DNA from: Qipengyuania pacifica
GTDB taxonomy: Bacteria > Pseudomonadota > Alphaproteobacteria > Sphingomonadales > Sphingomonadaceae
NCBI RefSeq assembly: GCF_019857205.1
Contig: NZ_JAHWXO010000011.1
Location: forward strand, 1-64,000
DNA length: 64,000 nt
Direction: 5' to 3'
The translations under genes were made by a program, and so were the position numbers. The notes under the pieces were generated by a model. The model ran no database searches. It was not told the DNA's origin and saw only the letters and a program-made list of their open reading frames with translations. Below, one piece after another: positions 1-10,038 of this stretch (its first letter is position 1; each line of letters opens with the position of its first letter).

Positions 1-122
1 CCCGCCCCGGCCGAGCCATCCTCGCGATTGCGCTTGGTCCATTTGCCGGTTGCGGTGTTTTTTACCTGACTGCGATCGTCGACCGAGCCGATGCGATGTT
101 CGTCACCTGTATTGCGTGCCAT
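1..122 (-). CDS. Small hypothetical protein, N-terminal part (runs off window)
   Basis: The reading frame opens with ATG at 122 behind a strong ribosome binding site (AAAGGAGG) and stays open to the window edge, giving 40 residues that begin MARNTGDEHRIGSVDDRSQV and are rich in Arg, Lys, Asn and Gly. The sequence resembles small, uncharacterised basic proteins common in Sphingomonadales that share a GSVxxRxQ..N..TGxWTKR pattern. No function can be assigned. The call rests on the strong Shine-Dalgarno sequence and this resemblance from memory; the C-terminus lies outside the window. Confidence 0.6.
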   Translation of the reverse strand, partial: MARNTGDEHRIGSVDDRSQVKNTATGKWTKRNREDGSAGA

Positions 123-318
123 TGTTGGCCTCCTTTGAAAGACCAACGGGTGGAGATTCCGGGGCGTTCCTACAAAAGTGGCGGTAGCCTGTCTGACGCA
201 AAACGATGAAGAAGGAGCCGCTGATTGAAAATTGCCATAGAAAATCACGAAGTCGTCGCTGAACTAGGGCAATCTTTCTCAGGGTGTTGGCATTGTAGCT
301 GACTTCGGCCGGCAAAAA

Positions 319-1674
319 TCACAAAAGCGCAAACCTGTCGACGACCGAATTTGCAAGATATGGGAGCACTTCCAGCCGGTCACGAAAATTGTAACCGAAA
401 AACGACTGACGGAATCCTCTAAATCTCGTACCGTTCTCATCGATTTCTTTTGAAGAATGAAATTCGAGAATCTCTAGTATCCGCTCAATGTTAGAGTGTT
501 CTTCCCAGTCTCCAGCACGCAGGATTTTTTCAATATCTGTGTATTCGAACTTGCGCTGCTTGATCTTGGCGAATGCATCCGGATGCATACATTTCAAGAA
601 GCACAGATAGGCAATTAGGTAAGCCGGCCGATATTCTTTATCCGTGTGAGAAGCGTGCGCCAGCGCTGCGGTAGAAGCAATCCTTTCTATTTGCCGAAAG
701 GTAAGATCAAACGCCCCGGCAATCTCAGCTACCGATTCCTCAATATCCCTGGCCTCCTCCGAGGAACTGCCGAGTAAGTCGGCAATCACCTTTCGCGTGT
801 AAACAACCGGTGCTGAGGAATTGCGATACGAACCGCTTTCCTCGAAGAAGATTGAGAAATCAAAAAATTTATCAAGGTATTCTTTGCTCGAAGACCCTAA
901 GCCATAACGGTGTGTTACGGAATTTTGTAAAAATTCCTTATTCGCGACTAATACAAAGTGAAGGCCGTCAACATCGAAGAAATGCTTCAGCGTTTCAATA
1001 AGCTTCAACGCAAAGTCAGGTCGACATCGGTCTAGCTCGTCTATTATGAATATGTACCTACCCTTTTGATCCCCATCTTGATCTCCAGAGTCTGCAATTA
1101 TTTCCGATAGGCCCGCTCTGAAAACCGAAAATGTTGCTTCAGCTTTGGACTGTTCTTCTAAAATACTTTCCGCAGCTCGTTCCGCAAGATCAGCAGCGGC
1201 GTCTGCAATAGTTCCCGAAATCTCATCGGTCATATCAAGGTCTGAAATTGAAAGAGCACCAAGCGTACCCGCTTTCACCCCGACTTTCGCACCCGCTACA
1301 ATTAGCTTTTTCGAAACCGCCACAGCCTTGGACTTGAATGAGCGAATGGCGGCATCGTTTTTTCCACGTCTTGCTTCCAGTTGCCTCAAGATCGAGGCAC
1401 TTAGCGCGACAAATGGGTTATCGACATAGTCGTTCTCAAAAGCGCTGAAATAGTTCGTAGCAAAGCCCTCTTGATCAAGGCCAATTGACCACTTTTTGAC
1501 AAAGGTAGTCTTTCCTGAGCCCCAGCGCCCATGCAACAAAGCTACAGTACCGTGCTCCAAAGAACTGTACATTCTCGACAAACGTAGCGCCAAGTCGACG
1601 CGAGACAGAGCTTCTGAACCGCTATCGTACGGCGTTTCGAGAAAATCTTCCGGTAAATGAGGCCGAATACGCAA
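319..1674 (-). CDS. KAP-family P-loop NTPase
   Basis: A 451-residue P-loop NTPase. The Walker A motif GRWGSGKTT is at residues 49-57 and Walker B with the following acidic residues (YIFIIDELDRCRPD) at 207-220; this spacing and the DELDRC signature are typical of the KAP family, named after Kidins220/ARMS and the phage-exclusion protein PifA. A moderately hydrophobic stretch (about 117-143) lies between the Walker motifs, where KAP proteins often carry membrane segments. The start is TTG, supported by GGAG five bases upstream. It begins 25 bp after thiC on the same strand, but its base composition is clearly more AT-rich than thiC, so it is probably acquired. A role in phage defence is possible from family precedent only. 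Confidence 0.8.
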   Translation of the reverse strand: MRIRPHLPEDFLETPYDSGSEALSRVDLALRLSRMYSSLEHGTVALLHGRWGSGKTTFVKKWSIGLDQEGFATNYFSAFENDYVDNPFVALSASILRQLEARRGKNDAAIRSFKSKAVAVSKKLIVAGAKVGVKAGTLGALSISDLDMTDEISGTIADAAADLAERAAESILEEQSKAEATFSVFRAGLSEIIADSGDQDGDQKGRYIFIIDELDRCRPDFALKLIETLKHFFDVDGLHFVLVANKEFLQNSVTHRYGLGSSSKEYLDKFFDFSIFFEESGSYRNSSAPVVYTRKVIADLLGSSSEEARDIEESVAEIAGAFDLTFRQIERIASTAALAHASHTDKEYRPAYLIAYLCFLKCMHPDAFAKIKQRKFEYTDIEKILRAGDWEEHSNIERILEILEFHSSKEIDENGTRFRGFRQSFFGYNFRDRLEVLPYLANSVVDRFALL

Positions 1675-1699
1675 ATTATCTCCAATCGTCAGTCAAGCG

Positions 1700-3757
<2,058 letters not shown>

Positions 3758-3879
3758 GTGCGCGAGTGTAGGGGCCTGCGCGCCGGCACGCAATAGGACC
3801 GGCCATGCGTGGGTGCCGCGGAAAGGCTTCTACGTTATTTACCGTAGTTTAAGCGCGCCCGGGTTATGGGCGCGGCGTC

Positions 3880-5808
3880 GTGATTTGCCAGCGTGTCGCT
3901 TTTGCGGGTGTTGCCCGCCCCCTTGCCCGGCGCGCCAGGGAATGGATCGCTGCGCTGTGCGTCATGATCGCCGCAGTCATGCTGCTGACCCCGCAGGACG
4001 CCAGTGCGCAGGATTGTTCGCGAGCAGGTGCGCGCGGGGCGGCGCCATCGTCGTGGCAGACTTACTGCTGGCTCAACATGAGCAATTACAGCGATGCGCA
4101 GGCGCGTTCCACCGGGCAGCCGATGAGCTATGTCCTGCCGGATGGATCGCGCCTGACGTTCCGCCTCCAGGTTGCGGTGACGCCGACCGCCACCGGCACC
4201 GCTCTGGTCAGCGCGGCCGCGCCGAGCTGGACCGGGGCGGCGGTCGGCAACAGCAGCTTCCTGAACATTCCGGGACGCCCGATCCTGTATCAGGCTACGA
4301 ATGGTACCGTAACGACGCTCACGCTGACCAATATCGCCATCATTCCCCCCGGCGGGGTGACGCAGGCCAACCAGTATGCGTTCGTAGTGGCCGATGCGGA
4401 ATCGACCGACAATTCGGAATACCAGCAATATACGACGAACGGCGGCGCCTGGCAGTTGCTCGACCGCGTGGCACCGCGCAGCGGTACGCAATATCCGGTC
4501 AGCACCGGGATCAACACAACCACTTTCCGCACCGCCGGTGGAGGCCAGACAGGAAATGTCGGCGCGTATATCGTCAGTTCGCTGAACCCCACATCGGTGA
4601 CCATCACGATGCAAGGGTCCGGTCTGCAGGGCGTAATGCTGGCGATACGGTTCGCCTCGATCACCTTGAGCAAGACGATCGCCGGGACCCGGATCGCAGA
4701 CAACGACCAGTTCCGCTTCGTGATCGAATCCCAGAACGGCGCGACCACCTATGCGTCGGGACAGACGAGCGGAACCGATCTCGGGCCGTTTCCGGCCGCG
4801 GTCTTCTCCTCGACATCCGGCGTGCCGCTCGTGCTTCGCGAAGCCATGGTGGCGGGCAGCACCAGTGCGCTGGCCGATTATCGTGCCAGCCTGACCTGCA
4901 CCAATATCAACAGCGGTTCGACCACGAGCCTGCCCCGCGACGTGGTGACGAACAGTTACAATTTCGGCACGTTGCAGTTCGGCGATTTCGTCGATTGCGT
5001 TTTTACCAACACGCCGCTGCCACGCCTGCAGTTGCGCACGGCGATCGCCGCGCCCGGCCGGATTTTCGGCACCGATCAGTTCACCTTGGCAATCCGCAAT
5101 CAGACGGCGAATACCGAGCTGGCAAGCTTTACCACGACCGGAATGGGAACAACGGCCACGCCCGCGGCCACAGGCCTGCTGGGCGCGATTGCCGGTAATT
5201 CCTATCTGCTTTCGGAAACCGCGAATGGTTCGACCGTGCTGACCCGCTATTCTCCGACGCTGGCATGCGCCAATCGCAATGCGACATCGACGACGGCGCT
5301 ACCCGCGGGAGGCGCGACGGGAACGCTGACCCCGCAACTTGGGGATGTTATCACTTGCACGATCACGAACACCCGGTCCGCGGCACGGCCGATCCTTTCG
5401 GTCGACAAGACGTCGCGCATCGTGTCCGACCCCACCGGCAGCGCCAATCCAAAGGCGATCCCCGGGGCAGTGATCGAATATACGGTGACGGTCACCAATT
5501 CGGGCGATGCGCCAACGGACGCGTCCACCCTGAGGCTCGTCGATATACCCTCTGCCGCATTGGCGTGGCGGACGGATTTCCCGCCGGTCTTTATCGATGG
5601 CGCGACGGTAAGCGGACTTGCGTTCAACGGCGCAAGCAACGTCGCCTATTCCAACCAGCCCGGCGGGACCGTCACCGGTTATTCCCCGCTAGCACCCTTC
5701 GATCCTGCCGTGACCGGTATCCGTTTCTCCCCCTCTGGCACGCTGAGGGCATCGAACGGAACTGCGCATCCCAGTTTCACCCTGCGATACAGGATGGTCA
5801 TCGAATGA
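3880..5808 (+). CDS. Secreted surface protein with CshA-like N-terminus and DUF11-type C-terminus
   Basis: A 642-residue protein with an Arg-rich n-region, a hydrophobic core around residues 23-36 and a likely signal peptidase site after ASA near residue 44. Residues about 45-260 resemble the non-repetitive region of CshA/CshB fibrillar adhesin-related proteins (W..YCWLNMSNYSDA; a YVLPDGSRLTF block). Two Ser/Thr-rich prealbumin-like repeats follow (about 265-390 and 390-500; ITLSKTIAG.., each ending in CxFTN or CTITNT), then a DUF11-like beta domain (about 505-640; VIEYTVTVTNSGDAPTD). No sorting motif or C-terminal anchor was seen. The GTG start has a weak ribosome site and is the least certain part. 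It is probably exported; substrate or partner unknown. Confidence 0.7.
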   Translation: MICQRVAFAGVARPLARRAREWIAALCVMIAAVMLLTPQDASAQDCSRAGARGAAPSSWQTYCWLNMSNYSDAQARSTGQPMSYVLPDGSRLTFRLQVAVTPTATGTALVSAAAPSWTGAAVGNSSFLNIPGRPILYQATNGTVTTLTLTNIAIIPPGGVTQANQYAFVVADAESTDNSEYQQYTTNGGAWQLLDRVAPRSGTQYPVSTGINTTTFRTAGGGQTGNVGAYIVSSLNPTSVTITMQGSGLQGVMLAIRFASITLSKTIAGTRIADNDQFRFVIESQNGATTYASGQTSGTDLGPFPAAVFSSTSGVPLVLREAMVAGSTSALADYRASLTCTNINSGSTTSLPRDVVTNSYNFGTLQFGDFVDCVFTNTPLPRLQLRTAIAAPGRIFGTDQFTLAIRNQTANTELASFTTTGMGTTATPAATGLLGAIAGNSYLLSETANGSTVLTRYSPTLACANRNATSTTALPAGGATGTLTPQLGDVITCTITNTRSAARPILSVDKTSRIVSDPTGSANPKAIPGAVIEYTVTVTNSGDAPTDASTLRLVDIPSAALAWRTDFPPVFIDGATVSGLAFNGASNVAYSNQPGGTVTGYSPLAPFDPAVTGIRFSPSGTLRASNGTAHPSFTLRYRMVIE

Positions 5809-5879
5809 TCGCACATTACCCTCGTCGATATGCGGGTTGAAGCGGATACGCCCATGCTCCGACAGGCGAATGGCTTATC

Positions 5880-5894
5880 TGCGAATGATTCTCA
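5880..5894 (+). promoter_or_regulatory. Fur-type 7-1-7 operator
   Basis: The sequence TGCGAATGATTCTCA is a 7-1-7 inverted repeat with six of seven positions paired, close to the Fur pattern TGATAATNATTATCA. It lies 66 bases before the ATG of a TonB siderophore receptor, and a near-identical box precedes the second receptor in this window. Iron repression by Fur is inferred from sequence and context. Confidence 0.75.
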
Positions 5895-5959
5895 TTAGCC
5901 TTGACTCTTGCAATTAATTCGCAGTAGCGGGCCCTCATATTCGAACGCGAGGGTTTACA

Positions 5960-8101
5960 ATGCGAATGTTGAAGTCCGCCGTGCTTTGCGCAACGGCGCT
6001 TGTCCCGTTCCCGGCGCTGGCCAACGTTGCCGACGAGAGCGAACAGCGCACCATCATCGTGACCGGTGCGCGCGATCAAGGTACGACCGCCACGAAGACG
6101 GACACGCCGATCATCGAAACGCCGCAGCCGATAACGGTTATCGATGACGAACTGTATCTGGCGCAGGGCGCAGTAAGTATCGGCGACACGCTGAACTATG
6201 TTTCCGGCGTGACGGCCAACCCGTATGGCCCCGACAGCCGTGTCGATGGCGCTTTGGTGCGCGGGATCAACGCGCTGCAGTTCCGCGACGGTATGCGGGA
6301 CATTTTCAGCTATTACGCCAGCATCCGTTCCGACCCGTATAATTTCGACCAGGTCGAACTGGTGCGCGGCCCGGCGTCGGTCCTGTTCGGTCAGGGCGCG
6401 CTGGGCGGGATCATCAATCTCGTGTCCAAGCGTCCGGAATTCGAAGCCGGGGGAGAGGTTTCGCTGCGTTACGGTTCGTTCGACCGCAAGGAAGCGCTGG
6501 TCGATGTAACCGGCCCCGTGAGCGATACGGTTGCAGCCCGGATGGTCGCGCGGGTCCGCGATGCCGATACGCAGACCGATTACGTGCCGGATGACCGGAT
6601 TCTGTTCGCGCCGTCCATCACCTTCCAGCCGACATCCGACACCGAACTCACCCTTATCGGCCTTTACCAGGAAGACGACAGCGGTTCGACGTCGCAGTTC
6701 CTGCCGCTGGTCGGCACTATCCTGCCCAATCCCAACGGGCAGCTTCCCAACGACCTGTTTGTCGGCAAACCAGGATGGGACCGGTACGACGGCCGACTGC
6801 TGCAGGGCACCGCGCTGCTCGAGCATCGCTTCGGCGATAGTGTCCGGGTCAACCTCAAAGCCAGGTATATCGACAGCGACCTGACTTATTTCACGCATTA
6901 TCCCGATAGCTATACCAACCCGGCAAACCCCTTCGTCCTGCTCGACCCGGCAACCGGCCAACCGGTACTCGACGACGAAGGCGGCTTCGTGCCCGATCCC
7001 GAACAGCGCACGATGCGCCTGTATGCGGACGGAACCCTCGCCCGGATGGAAATCTTCTCCACCGACAATAACGTGCAATTCGATTTCGCTACGGGAGCGG
7101 GCATCGAGCACACGGTATTGGCGGGCGTCGATTACAGCACCAATTCGGTTTACAAGACCGGCGGCTTCGCCACCGAAGTGTTCGATATCTACGATATCGA
7201 TTACGGCGCCCTGTCCGACTTTGGTGGCGGCCTGCCCAGCCCTGCCTATGTCGCCGAAGATGTCGATCAGGATCAGGTGGGCATTTACCTTCAGGACCAG
7301 ATCCGCTTTGCCGACCGGGTGTCGATCGTACTTGGCGCGCGGCGTGACTGGACCAGCGCCAGAAGCATGGGCGGCCCTGCACGGCGCGATTCTGCAACGA
7401 CGTTCCGGGCAGGTATAATCGGCGAAGTGGTCGAGGGCGTTTCGCCCTTCTTCAGTTATACCGAAAGCTTCGAGCCCATCGCAGGTACAGCCAGCGACGG
7501 AAGCGCCTTCATTCCCAAGACAGGGCGCCAGTTCGAAGCGGGCATCAAATTCCACCCGACCGACGCCGTACTGATCACCGTGACCGGGTACGACATCCGG
7601 GAAAGCAATCGTCCCGTTTCGGATGACAGCACCCCAGACCCCTTCGACCAGATCCAGATCGGCGAACTTAATTCCAGAGGCATAGAGTTCGAAAGCAGCG
7701 CATCGTTGCCCGGCGAGCTGACCGTCATCGCCAATGCGAGCTATAACGAGGCCGAAGTAGCCGGGACCGACCGCCAGATCGATAATGTGCCCAAGGTCAA
7801 CGCATCGCTCTGGACGACGAAGGGTTTTGTGCTGGGGGATGACGTCTCGCTGCTGCTGGGCGCAGGCGTGCGCCATGTCGGCAAGAACCGATCCTTCGGA
7901 CCGGCTTTTCCGGATGGCATCGTCACGCCGTCTTTCACCCTGGTCGATGCGTTGGCCGAAGTCGCATTCGCGAACTGGAGCGTGGCCATCAATGCGACCA
8001 ATCTGTTCGACAAAAGCTATTATTCGGCCTGCCTCGCACGCGGCGACTGCTTCGTCGGCAGCGAACGCAATGTGATGGGCACCGTGAGCTACCGCTTCTG
8101 A
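5960..8101 (+). CDS. TonB-dependent siderophore receptor
   Basis: A 713-residue outer-membrane receptor. A signal peptide (MRMLKSAVLCATALVPFPALA) is followed by a TonB-box-like IIVTGA. The plug domain spans about residues 45-160 (PQPITVIDDELY; ELVRGPASVLFGQGALGGIIN), then a 22-strand barrel ending in the terminal aromatic residue of VSYRF. The plug motifs fit the ferric-siderophore receptor subgroup. The substrate cannot be read from the sequence. A Fur-type box lies upstream. Its TGA stop overlaps the ATG of the next gene (TGATG), so it heads an operon with a small membrane protein and a PepSY protein. Confidence 0.92.
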   Translation: MRMLKSAVLCATALVPFPALANVADESEQRTIIVTGARDQGTTATKTDTPIIETPQPITVIDDELYLAQGAVSIGDTLNYVSGVTANPYGPDSRVDGALVRGINALQFRDGMRDIFSYYASIRSDPYNFDQVELVRGPASVLFGQGALGGIINLVSKRPEFEAGGEVSLRYGSFDRKEALVDVTGPVSDTVAARMVARVRDADTQTDYVPDDRILFAPSITFQPTSDTELTLIGLYQEDDSGSTSQFLPLVGTILPNPNGQLPNDLFVGKPGWDRYDGRLLQGTALLEHRFGDSVRVNLKARYIDSDLTYFTHYPDSYTNPANPFVLLDPATGQPVLDDEGGFVPDPEQRTMRLYADGTLARMEIFSTDNNVQFDFATGAGIEHTVLAGVDYSTNSVYKTGGFATEVFDIYDIDYGALSDFGGGLPSPAYVAEDVDQDQVGIYLQDQIRFADRVSIVLGARRDWTSARSMGGPARRDSATTFRAGIIGEVVEGVSPFFSYTESFEPIAGTASDGSAFIPKTGRQFEAGIKFHPTDAVLITVTGYDIRESNRPVSDDSTPDPFDQIQIGELNSRGIEFESSASLPGELTVIANASYNEAEVAGTDRQIDNVPKVNASLWTTKGFVLGDDVSLLLGAGVRHVGKNRSFGPAFPDGIVTPSFTLVDALAEVAFANWSVAINATNLFDKSYYSACLARGDCFVGSERNVMGTVSYRF

Positions 8102-8676
8102 TGGCGGGGGACGTGCTCATTCTCGTAAGCGCCGGGTCTGCCATCCTCGGCATCGCGATATTGCGATACTCTTGGCGCCGCACAGGTCGATCTGTCCCGC
8201 AAAACACCGCCGGGTGGTTTTTGCTCGCCGTCGGTGCCGCTGGCGGATGGAGCGGCGCAGGAGCGTGGGGTCTGACCGTCATAATGCTGGTTGGGACGGC
8301 CGCAGCCTGCATCGCGCTGATCCCTGGCGCCTTTGAAATGCCCAAGGCTTCGCGGCGAGCAAGGGCCGCGGCAAACGGGGCGAGCGGCGCCGAAGCCGGG
8401 GATTGGCGCCGCGGCCTGATGACTTTCGCGCTGACGGGACCAGCGGCATTGGTCGTGACAATCGCCATCGCCCTTGCCGCACGCGATCTTGCCATGCGCT
8501 GGCCGGTGGCAGAAGCCGATGGCAATGTCATGGTACTCGGCCTTGTTCCGCTCGTCTGGCCGTTGCTGACCTTCGCGATGCTGATGTGCACGAAGCGCAC
8601 ATCGCAGATCGCCATGCTGGCCATCCCGCTCACCCTGTCGCTCGTTCCGCTCATCCTGCTGGGAGGCCGCTCGTGA
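8101..8676 (+). CDS. Integral membrane protein of iron-uptake operon, unknown function
   Basis: A 191-residue hydrophobic protein with about five or six predicted membrane segments (roughly residues 4-20, 39-53, 56-75, 107-128, 145-163, 170-187) separated by a short basic, Ala-rich cytoplasmic-type loop near residue 85. I do not recognise a named family. It starts on the TGATG overlap with the receptor gene and its end overlaps the GTG start of the PepSY gene, so the three genes are translationally coupled. Position suggests a helper in siderophore uptake or in reduction of the ferric siderophore; this is an inference from context. Confidence 0.7.
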   Translation: MAGDVLILVSAGSAILGIAILRYSWRRTGRSVPQNTAGWFLLAVGAAGGWSGAGAWGLTVIMLVGTAAACIALIPGAFEMPKASRRARAAANGASGAEAGDWRRGLMTFALTGPAALVVTIAIALAARDLAMRWPVAEADGNVMVLGLVPLVWPLLTFAMLMCTKRTSQIAMLAIPLTLSLVPLILLGGRS

Positions 8677-9989
8677 AACCACTCTTCGCCAAGCAAACCG
8701 TTCGCAAAGGGGTTTCCGCCCATTCCGCCATCGGCCTCGTCTGCTGCGCGCTGCTCTACCTGATCTGCGTGACCGGCACGGCCATCGTGCTGTTCGAGGA
8801 AATCCAGCGGTTCGAACAGCCGGGTGCGCCCGAAATGGACCGGATCGCACCGCAAGCGGTCGATGCGGGTATCGCCAATGTCGTGGCAGCCGAGGAAGGC
8901 GCCACACCGACCACCCATCTTTACGTACATATGCCGACGAAAGCGCTGCCCCGGACCACGATCACTACGGACACGCAGGCCTTTCATATCGATGCGCAGG
9001 GCGCGATTGCCGTGCCGGAAGAAAACGCCTGGGCGGAGTTCCTGCTGGCCTTGCATTACCGGCTCAACCTGCCGGCCATCTGGGGCATGAGCCTGGTGGG
9101 ACTGTTCGGCGCGATGATCGTGGCGTTGGCTGTCAGCGGGATCGTGGCGCACCCGCGCATTTTCCGCGATGCGTTTCGACTGCGCGCACGGCGTAACGAT
9201 GAAGTGTCCACGCTCGACTGGCATAACAGGCTGGCGGTGTGGACCCTGCCCTTTGCACTCGCGATTGCTCTGACGGGGGCGATGATCGGTCTGTTCTACA
9301 TCTCGGGCTACAGCCTGGCAGCAGCGGACTATGACGGGGATAGCGAGGCTGCGATTGCGCCTGTCTTCGGAACGGAACCGGACGAGGACGAGGCAGCAGC
9401 GCCCCTGCCCAAGGTGACGCCCGCCCTGGACTATATGACCCGCAACTATCCCGAGGTCCGCGTTTCCTATGCCATCCTGCACGATCCCGGCACGCGCGGG
9501 CAGCATGTGCAGATTGTCGGCGTACATGGCCAACGCCTGATCTTCGGCGAATATTACGCGTTCGGAGCGGACGGCACATTCAATGGCACCGCCGGATTGG
9601 CGGACGGGACGCTCGGCCAGCAGATCGCGGCGTCGATCTATAATCTGCATTTCGGGAATTTCGGCGGCCTGGCGGTAAAGCTGGCCTATATCGTGTTCGG
9701 GATCGCGCTCACCATCGTGGTGTCGACGGGCACCTTCATCTGGTTGAACAAGCAGGACCGGAAGGGCAGCCCGCGCCCGTCCATCAGGGCAAGCTGGTGG
9801 GGCATCACGATCGGCATGCCGCTGGGTATCGCGGCGACGCTGGCAGCGCGCATGACGATGGGCAATGAAGCGCCCTTCGTGGCCATATTCTGGATCGTGA
9901 CGCTTGCGGCGGTGGCGATCGCGCTGATGGCATCGCGCAGATCGACAATCGTCAAGGCAAAGCCCGCGGTGCCGGAATTTGCCCCCTAG
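8673..9989 (+). CDS. PepSY-associated TM helix protein (probable siderophore-iron reductase helper)
   Basis: A 438-residue inner-membrane protein of the PepSY_TM family. The GTG start at 8673 forms a GTGA overlap with the preceding gene and is preceded by GGGAGG; a longer upstream opening in the same frame lies inside that gene and is not credible. Four main membrane segments are seen (about 18-38, 133-155, 190-212, 340-362) with two more near the C-terminus, and His residues flank the helices (LALHYRLNLP, LDWHNRLAVW, NLHFGNFG), as expected for the family. Such proteins sit beside ferric-siderophore receptors and are proposed to reduce or release iron at the inner membrane. Confidence 0.85.
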   Translation: MKPLFAKQTVRKGVSAHSAIGLVCCALLYLICVTGTAIVLFEEIQRFEQPGAPEMDRIAPQAVDAGIANVVAAEEGATPTTHLYVHMPTKALPRTTITTDTQAFHIDAQGAIAVPEENAWAEFLLALHYRLNLPAIWGMSLVGLFGAMIVALAVSGIVAHPRIFRDAFRLRARRNDEVSTLDWHNRLAVWTLPFALAIALTGAMIGLFYISGYSLAAADYDGDSEAAIAPVFGTEPDEDEAAAPLPKVTPALDYMTRNYPEVRVSYAILHDPGTRGQHVQIVGVHGQRLIFGEYYAFGADGTFNGTAGLADGTLGQQIAASIYNLHFGNFGGLAVKLAYIVFGIALTIVVSTGTFIWLNKQDRKGSPRPSIRASWWGITIGMPLGIAATLAARMTMGNEAPFVAIFWIVTLAAVAIALMASRRSTIVKAKPAVPEFAP

Positions 9990-10038
9990 CCCCCGATCGG
10001 TATAGCGGTCCCACACGTTTCAGGAGGATTGCACACAC

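Noticed and set aside
103-315. 70-codon frame on the minus strand between the KAP gene and the small edge gene
   Set aside because: It overlaps the strongly supported start of the edge gene in another frame and has no ribosome site or recognisable sequence.
5816-7876. 686-codon frame antisense to the first TonB receptor
   Set aside because: A long shadow frame of a high-GC gene; the sense frame has a signal peptide, plug and barrel motifs. The same applies to long antisense frames at 2570-3721, 7989-10016, 10468-11940, 24996-26957, 31698-33428, 35826-37331 and 59023-60840.
8403-8672. Longer N-terminus for the first PepSY protein
   Set aside because: The extra residues overlap the upstream membrane-protein gene in another frame; the GTG at 8673 with GTGA coupling fits better.
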